41,001 nucleotides of DNA from Candidatus Bathyarchaeota archaeon (lineage in GTDB: Archaea > Thermoproteota > Bathyarchaeia > RBG-16-48-13 > GCA-020355125), in contig JAOZHB010000036.1 of the NCBI GenBank assembly GCA_026015035.1, positions 1-41,001 of the forward strand. Reading direction: 5' to 3'. Below the pieces are notes generated by a model that worked only from the letters and a program-made list of their open reading frames with translations, did no database searches and had not been told where the DNA came from. Shown here in pieces: positions 32,534-39,698 of the stretch. The position numbers were made by a program, and so were the translations under genes. How positions within the stretch are numbered: the stretch's first letter is position 1; each line of letters starts with the position of its first letter.

Positions 32534-33868
32534 TTATTTGAAGTCGGTTAAGTATCCCAGTTTTACTTGGGCTTCAAACATTTCATCGACCATTTTACGG
32601 GTTTCAGCTAATGTGAGCACTGCGCTCGTTAAGGGATCGAGGAGAATCGCTTGATAGGCTAGGGTCTTGTCCTTCTCGACCGCTGCTTTCACACCAATTT
32701 CCTGTAAATTGATGTTGGTACGGTTTAAGGCGGCGCATTGAGGTGGTAGATTTCCGACGTAGCAGGGGTGAATTCCCATCTTATCGACCAGACATGGGAC
32801 TTCGACGCAGGAGTCGGGGGGTAGATTGGTGATCAGACCCGTGTTCTTGACATTCACGTTCACACGTCGAGATCCGTCGTAGGGATTACCGTGCTCGATG
32901 GAGTGGATGATGTACGAGCAATACTCGTTTGTGCGTTGCGTCGGAATCGTCTCATCACTCTCCACCAGTCGCCGAGTCTCCTCTTCTCGGGGCCTCCTCT
33001 GGGGTTCTGTGGGTGGCTCGCTCGCTTGATACGTCTCTCGGAGGGTTAACCCGAACTGTTCGAGGAGGTCAGTACGCTTCCTGAAGTAGGGAACGTACTC
33101 GGACATATGTCGACTTGACTCGGTAACGAAGTAGCCGAAGGCCTTGAAGATTAATACGCGTACGGTGTCCGGTCTATCCGATCGTGAATAGACGGTAGGG
33201 TCCTTGAATTTCTCTGCGAGTAGGGGGTACGCGTCTTTCCCGCGCCAATTCAGTTTGAGGAACCAGGCCATGTGGTTTATGCCTGCCACCCAGTAAGAGA
33301 CTTCATCTATAGGTGCTTCCAAATAAGAGGCAAGTTGCTCAGCTGTGCCTTGAACGCTGTGGCATAAGCCTATGTTCTTTATGTGTGTGTAATCGTTCAG
33401 AGCCCAGCAGGTCATGGCCATGGGATTTGTGTAGTTCATGAGCAGGGCGTCGGGACAGCGGTCTTCCATGTCGTGGGCGATACTCAGTAAGAGAGGTATG
33501 TGGCGGAGTGCATAAAACACGCCGGCCGGTCCAACTGTGTCCCCCACGCTGTGGTGAACGCCGTATTTGGCAGGTATCGCCTTGTCATACCAATTGACAT
33601 CAGGTCCACCCTGTCGGAGGGTGGTGGTAACGTAGTCGGCGTCGTCTAAGGCGACGCTACGATTCGTGGTCGACTCCACTTTGGTCTTGTACCCGTATTG
33701 TCGCACCAGTTTTTTCGCAAAGGCCGTGATGAGGCGTAACCGATCCTCATCAATGTCCATCAAGGCGATGGTCGTGTTGTCTCGGAGATCGGGGAACGAG
33801 AGAATGTCGGTGACTAAACGCCGTGAAAAGACTTGGCTTCCCGCACCAATCAACGCGATTTTAACCAA
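32534..33868 (-). CDS. GH4 family glycosidase (alpha-galactosidase/alpha-glucosidase type)
   Basis: A 444-residue NAD- and Mn-dependent GH4 hydrolase. The N-terminal Rossmann loop is VKIALIGAGSQVFSRRLV. LMNYTNPMAMTCWAL is the substrate-phosphate/metal region. GLCHSVQGTAEQL (Cys near 170) and GINHMAWF (His near 200) give the metal ligands. GH4 enzymes cleave by a redox elimination mechanism. The CHSVQG version is typical of MelA/AglA (alpha-galactosidase, alpha-glucosidase, alpha-glucuronidase) rather than 6-phospho-glucosidases. The start is TTG at 33868 with GAGG upstream. A TATA-like ATTAATAAAGG lies near 33905-33913. Confidence 0.92.
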   Translation of the reverse strand: MVKIALIGAGSQVFSRRLVTDILSFPDLRDNTTIALMDIDEDRLRLITAFAKKLVRQYGYKTKVESTTNRSVALDDADYVTTTLRQGGPDVNWYDKAIPAKYGVHHSVGDTVGPAGVFYALRHIPLLLSIAHDMEDRCPDALLMNYTNPMAMTCWALNDYTHIKNIGLCHSVQGTAEQLASYLEAPIDEVSYWVAGINHMAWFLKLNWRGKDAYPLLAEKFKDPTVYSRSDRPDTVRVLIFKAFGYFVTESSRHMSEYVPYFRKRTDLLEQFGLTLRETYQASEPPTEPQRRPREEETRRLVESDETIPTQRTNEYCSYIIHSIEHGNPYDGSRRVNVNVKNTGLITNLPPDSCVEVPCLVDKMGIHPCYVGNLPPQCAALNRTNINLQEIGVKAAVEKDKTLAYQAILLDPLTSAVLTLAETRKMVDEMFEAQVKLGYLTDFK

Positions 33869-34018
33869 AATAAAACCTCGCCTAAATAGGAAGCCGGGTT
33901 TCCTTTATTAATGTGTTTTACAGGCTGATCACAGGTCGTTGCCGTGGTCGAGGACTCCAGCAACCCTGCTCCTCGAAGACCGCTAGTTACGGATTGAAAC
34001 ACAGCCGCGTGTTCAAAC

Positions 34019-34041
34019 CTTTAGAACGTCTTGTTCTAAAG
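34019..34041. promoter_or_regulatory. Perfect 9-bp inverted repeat beside a promoter
   Basis: CTTTAGAAC and GTTCTAAAG are perfect inverted copies around a 5-base spacer (GTCTT). The repeat ends about five bases before a TATA-like GTATTATAACC (34046-34056) that serves the secreted-protein gene. The position fits an operator for a dimeric regulator. A transcript hairpin is the alternative. Confidence 0.6.
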
Positions 34042-34089
34042 CATGGTATTATAACCCTCTTGAATCATCTTTCTATGTGGTGATAAAAG

Positions 34090-34497
34090 ATGAAGAGAAG
34101 CATACTCCTTGTGTCACTGATGTTAGTCATCGTCATCCCTTTTTCAGCCTACGCTTTGGCTACATTCGACGACGTGTCGACCGAAAAACGCCACGATGAT
34201 TCTTCCGACATGACCCCGTTCACGGCCGTGGTCAACAGAGGGAGAAGCGTAGATGTGTATGTGCCTGTCGACATGGGCGACGGCTTAACGGAGGAAGAAG
34301 CCGCATTGATTGCAGAGGTTACGTTCACTACGGTCATGGGACACACCCGTATTCATCGATTGGATACCCTGACTCTCAAGGAGGCCCAAATGACCGCGCA
34401 TTACTCGTGGGGCTACAATGAAAACGACCTCGGCCACGTATTCGATATGATCGTTGATCTCATAACCCTTCAAATAACGGTTTCTCACTGCTTTTAA
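34090..34497 (+). CDS. Small secreted protein of unknown family
   Basis: A 135-residue protein. Residues 1-24 are a classical signal peptide: KR, then a hydrophobic run (SILLVSLMLVIVIPFSAYAL), with cleavage likely after an Ala-x-Ala near 22-24. The remaining 110 residues include an acidic segment (MGDGLTEEEAALIAEV) and an aromatic C-terminal part ending in a cysteine. No family is recognised. The ATG follows GGTGAT. A TATA box and a perfect inverted repeat lie upstream, so it is probably regulated and monocistronic. Confidence 0.65.
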   Translation: MKRSILLVSLMLVIVIPFSAYALATFDDVSTEKRHDDSSDMTPFTAVVNRGRSVDVYVPVDMGDGLTEEEAALIAEVTFTTVMGHTRIHRLDTLTLKEAQMTAHYSWGYNENDLGHVFDMIVDLITLQITVSHCF

Positions 34498-34761
34498 AAC
34501 CAGTCACGCGCAACCTCGCATCAGGTAGCCCGATCGGGTTTCTTAACGTCTATGTTGATTGATCTTTCTTCTCTTATAAAAGTGATACAGGGAAAAGTTC
34601 CTCATTCCTCAAAGTCTTCAAGCCCACCATATACCGCTACCTATTCTCGAAAGGTTTACAGTATAGCGAGCGAACTCTCGGATTTACCACTCCATATGTA
34701 CCGACACACTATCACGTCCGTCCATATCCACGAATACCTCAAGAAGAAGTAGAAACCTGCC

Positions 34762-35979
34762 CTACCTTCGTGGCCTCGCTCTGCTTGTCTCCATGATCGT
34801 GATCACGTCCCGATGTCTGAGATTGTAATCCTTGGGGAGGCGGATTCCCGTTTTAGCCTCGATGGCGAGCACGTAGTTTTCGGCGAGACGTGAATGAACC
34901 CGCTTAGCGAGGTTGAAGGGAGTGGAGCCGTCTGGCAGGAGATGCACATCGGGAAGCACGTTACCATGATGATCGGTGTACTTCGCCTCATCACTTACGG
35001 GATAAATCATATTGGTTTTCAGGAGTTTGAAGACCACCGTGTTCAGGGCTTGTTGGATCCCCGTCCGCATCCACTTCGCCAGAACCCTCCGCTCAATGTA
35101 CTCGATCGCTCTCCGCTGCTCAGGCGTTAGTTGGGCGTCGTCCCTGATCCTGAACTGTTCGTGGCCGGGCGTATAGGAGAGGAGGCCTCGCTGCGCCGCT
35201 CGTCTGAGGGCCAGTTCGGCTTCGGTGGAGCACGCCGCGACGAGACTGCGACCGTAGTACTCCGTCAACGCTTCGAGGTTCTCCTCTGCAGTAGAGAGGT
35301 CCATCTTGTTCGCCATGATGAGGGTGGGCTTAATGAGGGGGAGGAGGTCAGCAGCGAATTGAATCGTCTGATCAAGGCTCCACCGCGTGAAAGGCACGTC
35401 ATCAAGATTCGAGGTCGTGAGAGCCGCATACACTTGGGAGAGGCCCGCTTTTAATCCTGATAAGATGTTGGCGATCGCCGCGACTGGGGTGGAGGTGGCA
35501 GCGTCACGGATGATGGTCTGCCTGTTACGGATAATTATGTCGGCGATCCACCGGTGGATTTCTCCTTCAATGTCGATGGCGTCCAGCACGGGGTTGCCGC
35601 TGCCGGGCTGGACGATCTTGCCGTCGACGTCGATGGAGCCGGAAGCGTCGACGACGTGGATTAGGGCGTCGGCTTGACTGATGACGGAGAGGAATTGGTT
35701 GCCGAGACCGCGGCCCGTCCACGCGTCCTTAACTAATCCGGGGACGTCGATGATCCGCACGGGTGCGTAGCGCCATCCGTCAAGGCAGGTGGAGTTCAAT
35801 GGGGTATCCGTCACCCCCAACTCTTGGCATACACAGACATCGCAGACGTATGCTGTGCCCACGTTGGGTTTGGTCGTGGTGAAGGGGTAAGTTGCGATCT
35901 CAGCGTTAAGCAGGGTAGCTGCATTGAAAAGCGTCGTCTTCCCTACATTCGTCTTCCCGATGACGCCGATCGTTAACAA
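34762..35979 (-). CDS. Obg/YchF-type (Ygr210-like) GTPase with TGS domain
   Basis: A 405-residue translation-factor-class GTPase. G1 is GKTNVGKTT, then the switch TYPFTTTKPNVG, G3 DVPGL and G4 NKMD. An archaeal-type cysteine-containing insert follows G2 (VCDVCVCQELGV). The C-terminal 75 residues, ending LRHRDVITIME, form a TGS domain (RNA/ribosome binding). COG0012 proteins of this kind are thought to bind ribosomes; the exact role is unknown. The start is TTG at 35979. Confidence 0.92.
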   Translation of the reverse strand: MLTIGVIGKTNVGKTTLFNAATLLNAEIATYPFTTTKPNVGTAYVCDVCVCQELGVTDTPLNSTCLDGWRYAPVRIIDVPGLVKDAWTGRGLGNQFLSVISQADALIHVVDASGSIDVDGKIVQPGSGNPVLDAIDIEGEIHRWIADIIIRNRQTIIRDAATSTPVAAIANILSGLKAGLSQVYAALTTSNLDDVPFTRWSLDQTIQFAADLLPLIKPTLIMANKMDLSTAEENLEALTEYYGRSLVAACSTEAELALRRAAQRGLLSYTPGHEQFRIRDDAQLTPEQRRAIEYIERRVLAKWMRTGIQQALNTVVFKLLKTNMIYPVSDEAKYTDHHGNVLPDVHLLPDGSTPFNLAKRVHSRLAENYVLAIEAKTGIRLPKDYNLRHRDVITIMETSRARPRR

Positions 35980-36443
35980 GAACGCATCGCTATGTAACTA
36001 ATGTACCACATCAATTATAAGAAGTTTAGTGTCTAAGACGTAACTTGACCCCTGATAAAGCACGCAAAGCTCGCTAGAAAAGGGTTCTATGGATTCTTGA
36101 TTCAAGGCGTCATCCAGTTTAGAGAACATTCTGAGTAACTTTAGATACAGGCGTTTTTAGTAGCGAAGAGAGCGGTTTTCAGATTTGATGTGATACAATA
36201 ACTGGGTAAAGGCGACGTGTTCCTGTTTTTAGGTCACGATGAGTAAGGATTTACTCTTTGCAATCGTCTCGTTTAGACTGCCTTGATATGGGCGTCTGCC
36301 TGTCTATGAAATGCGTTCGATAAGCGTACGGATCGGTCTGGCTATGTAGATCTCATAAAGTTGTCCGTTCAATACGTTTAAAGGCGAATGTTCAGTATTT
36401 TCTAGATACCACAATATGAGTAATATATTAAAGGGGAAAGAAA
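35980..36443. other. Gap upstream of the collagen-like gene
   Basis: A 464-base region between two diverging genes. A GTTTAAAGG box at about 36376-36385 is a promoter candidate for the collagen-like gene. A second AT-rich run (36422-36433, ATATATTAAAGG) lies too near the ATG to be its TATA box and overlaps its GGGGAAAG leader. The remainder shows no gene, repeat or stable RNA that I can support. Confidence 0.4.
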
Positions 36444-37073
36444 ATGTTTCGAAATTCTGGAATATCGACCTCAACCTTCGTCTTTGGGCTTCTCATCGCA
36501 ATCATCGCTTCCGTTGCGGTCTCTTCATTGATAGCACAACAATTGACGCCAGCGGGTCCTCAAGGTCCAGCAGGTCCGCAGGGAGCACAAGGACCCCCTG
36601 GAGAGCAGGGTTCGCAAGGAGAACAAGGGCTACCCGGAGAGCAGGGACCCATCGGCTTAATGGGTCCACAAGGACCCTCAGGGCTCACAGTCGTTGCGTT
36701 TAACGATATTGGCTCTGTCTCTGGCATACCTACCACGCCACAGAACTTGGGCAGTGTCACGTTGAATGCTCCAACAGATGGCTACGTGATCCTCATTGCT
36801 ACGGGATATGCCGTCACGTTCGGTGACGATACGACGTGCGTATTCGGTCTGGGAACGACGGCTGGCGCCACCGACCTCCACTTAACGAGAGTCGGCGTAC
36901 TCGATGGTTCAGGAAGTCAACGAAGAGAATTCAGTGCAACGTCAACCGCAATCGTCCCCGTGACAACGGGCAGCCACACGTTTTACGCAACAGCGTATCG
37001 GCCGTCGGTCTTCAGTTCGCAGTCCGTTAATCTCGGTGACGTCTATTTGACAGCAGTGTTCTGTGAGGGCTAA
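36444..37073 (+). CDS. Membrane-anchored collagen-like protein
   Basis: A 209-residue protein. Residues about 11-33 ([20 protein letters not shown]) form an uncleaved or signal-type membrane segment. Residues 38-79 are 14 uninterrupted Gly-X-Y triplets rich in Pro, Gln and Glu (for example [18 protein letters not shown]), as in collagen triple helices. Residues about 82-209 form a beta-rich head with [20 protein letters not shown] and FYATAYRPS, resembling globular domains that trimerise after collagen repeats in bacterial surface proteins. It should stand as a trimeric stalk on the cell surface. The coding repeat is GC-rich and low in complexity. Confidence 0.85.
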   Translation: MFRNSGISTSTFVFGLLIAIIASVAVSSLIAQQLTPAGPQGPAGPQGAQGPPGEQGSQGEQGLPGEQGPIGLMGPQGPSGLTVVAFNDIGSVSGIPTTPQNLGSVTLNAPTDGYVILIATGYAVTFGDDTTCVFGLGTTAGATDLHLTRVGVLDGSGSQRREFSATSTAIVPVTTGSHTFYATAYRPSVFSSQSVNLGDVYLTAVFCEG

Positions 37074-37377
37074 CACTCACCTCTCGGCTATCTTTCCACA
37101 TTATTTTTTTTCTCTTGTTAGCTCAGTACCGAGTACGCGTACTTACTGAAGGCAGAGTAAAGAAGTCGTAGATGCGTGTAGAGAGGTACTTCGTCGAAAG
37201 CGTGTGGAAGCCAAGGTATCCGCATCGATATGGGAGTAGCTAGCTAGCTCGCACCGTCTTCCACTTGTCGGAGGAGAAGTGAATCACGTTCCATACGTAT
37301 TGACTGAGCATGTAACAGCTGTTTAAAGACCGTGCTCTAAAATGAAGGAATCTGTGTCGGGTGAATATAGGTGTACT
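37074..37377. other. Gap after the collagen-like gene
   Basis: About 300 bases between converging genes. A T-rich tract (37102-37117) just after the collagen-like stop is a likely terminator. A TAGCTAGCTAGC word is at 37237-37248. Nothing else is supported. Confidence 0.4.
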
Positions 37378-37677
37378 TCAGACGCGTCGCAGCCGTTTTC
37401 CACTCAGCTTCAAAAAGGCATCCATGATGCGTCCATGCTTCAAGAGCTGATGAAGGAGGTGCCCCAACTCGGTTTTCGCGTAAAACTGGTGTTGTGAAGT
37501 GGAGATCTCTGTAAGAAAACGCTCATTTAATAAAAAGTCGTCAACCCAATAACGAAATTGGGCGGTGTTCCCCAGAATCTTTATCAACGCCCACTTACTC
37601 GCTTTCCCGTCATTCTCGTCAATGCAGTCCAACAACGCCAAGGCAATGACTCGCGGACTTCTTCGTGGAAAGGCCAA
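37378..37677 (-). CDS. Small winged-helix protein
   Basis: A 99-residue protein. Residues about 8-75 fit an archaeal winged helix: a first helix (ALALLDCIDEN), a recognition helix region (WVDDFLLNERFLTEI) and the wing plus final helix FYAKTELGHLLHQLLK, which recalls the Y-x-LTExG pattern of small archaeal transcription regulators. Basic tail KLSGKRLRRV. It is encoded 11 bases after a two-helix membrane protein gene on the same strand and probably forms an operon with it. Target unknown. Confidence 0.7.
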   Translation of the reverse strand: MAFPRRSPRVIALALLDCIDENDGKASKWALIKILGNTAQFRYWVDDFLLNERFLTEISTSQHQFYAKTELGHLLHQLLKHGRIMDAFLKLSGKRLRRV

Positions 37678-37688
37678 GATTCATGCCT

Positions 37689-38021
37689 CTACGACCGTTT
37701 CAAGTCATCTTGGTACGCGAAGAGTCGCGCGTATTTTTTTCGCAACCGGAGAAAGTTGAGGATTTGAGCGGTACCCGCAAAGAGCATCACGCCAACAATG
37801 AAAATCGTAGTGACGTGAAGCCCTTGCAGGTACTCGATCATGAAGAGAGCAAATTGTATCCCAAACAGGATCTGCACGAGGCCAAAGAAAAGGTACGTCT
37901 TGACACCCCAATTCAAGTCACTGATGAGGTCGAAGGCGTCGGTGATCACGTCCTTGAAGATTTCGTTCAGAACGCGGATCTCCTCCCCCTTGTCTCCGTC
38001 CTTTAGTTGCGGTTCACTCAT
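37689..38021 (-). CDS. Two-helix membrane protein
   Basis: A 110-residue protein with an acidic N terminus (1-40) and two membrane segments at about 43-62 (TYLFFGLVQILFGIQFALFM) and 70-90 (TTIFIVGVMLFAGTAQILNF), joined by a short loop and followed by a basic cytoplasmic end. No family is recognised. It is the first gene of a pair with the winged-helix gene. TATA-like GTTTTATATC lies at about 38050-38058, giving a very short leader. The pair could be a membrane sensor and its regulator, by inference. Confidence 0.7.
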   Translation of the reverse strand: MSEPQLKDGDKGEEIRVLNEIFKDVITDAFDLISDLNWGVKTYLFFGLVQILFGIQFALFMIEYLQGLHVTTIFIVGVMLFAGTAQILNFLRLRKKYARLFAYQDDLKRS

Positions 38022-38384
38022 GGTTAGTCACTGCTTACTCAGCATACACGATATAAAACGATTATTCTAGAAACACCGTCATGATTAGTTACAGTAGAGA
38101 GAGGAGAAAGAACAATTCAGCTATCGAAGAGGTTAGATTGGGAAACCGTAGCCAGCTATCTCCACGCGCATTAAATCAGGTTTTCCCTCTCGACCACCTG
38201 ATACCAGAGAAGAACATCAAATATGGGTTTAAGTGCGTCTTTTGAAGTAACCTGATTTCCATTGTTTATGTCAACAACTGCTGTTGAGAGTAGAAGCTGG
38301 CTAGCGGGTTAACGCGACTTCGGTATTCAGCCAGACTGGTTGAACTAAGTAGAATCGAGGTTTATATTGAATAGCGTTAATCGA
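38022..38384. other. Gap between the enolase-like and membrane protein genes
   Basis: About 360 bases. The right part follows the stop of the enolase-like gene; the left part holds the promoter of the membrane protein gene (TATA-like box near 38050-38058). A GCTAGC word is at 38303. No gene or RNA is supported. Confidence 0.4.
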
Positions 38385-39647
38385 TTACGTTTTCTTCAGA
38401 TTGAGGGCTTTTATTCCTAGGAATCTAGATGAGGGCCCGAGATCTTCTTCAATGCTTAAGTATCTGTTTGCGAGGGGTGACCCCCATCCAATTGATTTTG
38501 ACAATCCGGTGTTGAATCCAACAGCGTAGTCAGCTAAAGAAGCGCCTTCACCTCTGCTGGCTCCTGGGAAGATTCTATATCCATTTCGGTAGGCTAATTG
38601 AATTGCATCGAAGGCTTCTGTGATTGTTCCTATTTGGGGAACCTTTAAAACCATAGCGTTCGCTGCGCCGAGTTCAATTCCCTTTCGAAGTCGACTTGGG
38701 GAAGTCGCAAAGAGGTCGTCGCCTGTTATTTGGATTCCCAGTTCTTTTGTTAGAATGGCGTGTCCGTCAAAATCGTCATCATCGAGGGGGTCTTCAAGAT
38801 CTAAAATTGGGTACTTTGAACACCACTCCGTATACAAATCTATCATGTCGTCTCTCGTTTTTGCTTTCCTCGAAAACAATCCTACAAACTCATCGTTTTC
38901 CATAAAGCAGCCAGCGGCGACATCTAAGTGAAACCCCACTCTATCGTTAAATCCGAGAGCGGATATTGCCTCGGTCATTACCTCTAAAAGGTCAGAGTCA
39001 TCTTTGATAATGCCGGCCAATCCTTGACGCCTGTGTAACACGACTTTATACTTTTTTCTGATAATGTCTTGAAATTTGTTTGAGAGCTGCCAATTCATGT
39101 ATAAGGCTTCTGAAAACGATTCTGCCCCATAACTCATAAACTCAAAGACCGGTTTTCCTCCCCCTCTTTCACCACCACCATATCTCCTGCTTCCACCTGT
39201 GACTACACCAACCATAGGGACTGGTAGCACACAGGCGTTTACCCCACCAACATATCGATATAACGGAAGACCCAGACTCTGAGCAGCTGCTATTAATACC
39301 GCCGAGGAAACACTCGCCATTGCATTAGCCCCCAGCCTCGACTTATCATGGGTCCCATCAAGCTCAATCAACAAATTATCAATATCTCTCTGCCTTGTCA
39401 CATCCAGTCCCTTCAATTCAGGAGCTATAACATTGTTGACGTTGCTTACAGCCTTCAAAACGCCTTTTCCAAAGTATCGTTCCCCACCGTCGTACACAAA
39501 CGTAGCCTCATATATCCCAACCGAACTACCAGCGGCAACAACTGCTACACCACGACAGTCATTGTCTGTCACGACTGAAGCTTCAATCGCCGGAAGTCTA
39601 TCTCTACCCGTTATCTCTCTTGCCCAAACGTTCTTAATCGTAACCAT
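38385..39647 (-). CDS. Enolase homologue with a changed active site
   Basis: A 420-residue protein of the enolase family from the preferred ATG (39647). Numbering here uses the longer frame from 39662. Fold markers: LDGTHDKSRLGANA, LPVPM, GDDLF, LKVPQIGTITEA. Metal ligands Asp247, Glu290 and Asp315, and the catalytic Lys340, are kept. But the VGDEGG loop carrying the second catalytic Glu is replaced by RRQGLAGIIKDD. The GGxHA histidine is lost (GGSRRYGGGERGGG), and the SHRSGE motif that binds the phosphate is replaced by PGASRGEG. True 2-phosphoglycerate dehydration is therefore doubtful. It lies just downstream of a glycerate-2-kinase homologue, with its own TATA box at 39677-39688. Confidence 0.85.
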   Translation of the reverse strand: MVTIKNVWAREITGRDRLPAIEASVVTDNDCRGVAVVAAGSSVGIYEATFVYDGGERYFGKGVLKAVSNVNNVIAPELKGLDVTRQRDIDNLLIELDGTHDKSRLGANAMASVSSAVLIAAAQSLGLPLYRYVGGVNACVLPVPMVGVVTGGSRRYGGGERGGGKPVFEFMSYGAESFSEALYMNWQLSNKFQDIIRKKYKVVLHRRQGLAGIIKDDSDLLEVMTEAISALGFNDRVGFHLDVAAGCFMENDEFVGLFSRKAKTRDDMIDLYTEWCSKYPILDLEDPLDDDDFDGHAILTKELGIQITGDDLFATSPSRLRKGIELGAANAMVLKVPQIGTITEAFDAIQLAYRNGYRIFPGASRGEGASLADYAVGFNTGLSKSIGWGSPLANRYLSIEEDLGPSSRFLGIKALNLKKT

Positions 39648-39676
39648 TTCATTCGCATCCAACTGTAACTCGTACT

Positions 39677-39688
39677 ATTTATTTATAC
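39677..39688 (-). promoter_or_regulatory. TATA box of the enolase-like gene
   Basis: The minus strand reads TATAAATAAATA. It places the transcription start near 39657, downstream of the ATG at 39662 and just upstream of the ATG at 39647, which decides the start. Confidence 0.55.
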
Positions 39689-39698
39689 AGCTAGCTAG
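39689..39698. repeat. AGCTAGCTAG word at the kinase stop
   Basis: The CTAG-rich word includes the TAG stop codon of the kinase-like gene and abuts the TATA box of the enolase-like gene. Confidence 0.5.

Noticed and set aside
34552-34752. A 66-codon plus-strand frame, and a longer start-less open stretch in another frame with protein-like text (FLKVFKPTIYRYLFSKGL)
   Set aside because: No ribosome site for the first, no start codon for the second, and no recognisable family. It may be a gene relic, but the evidence is too weak to annotate.
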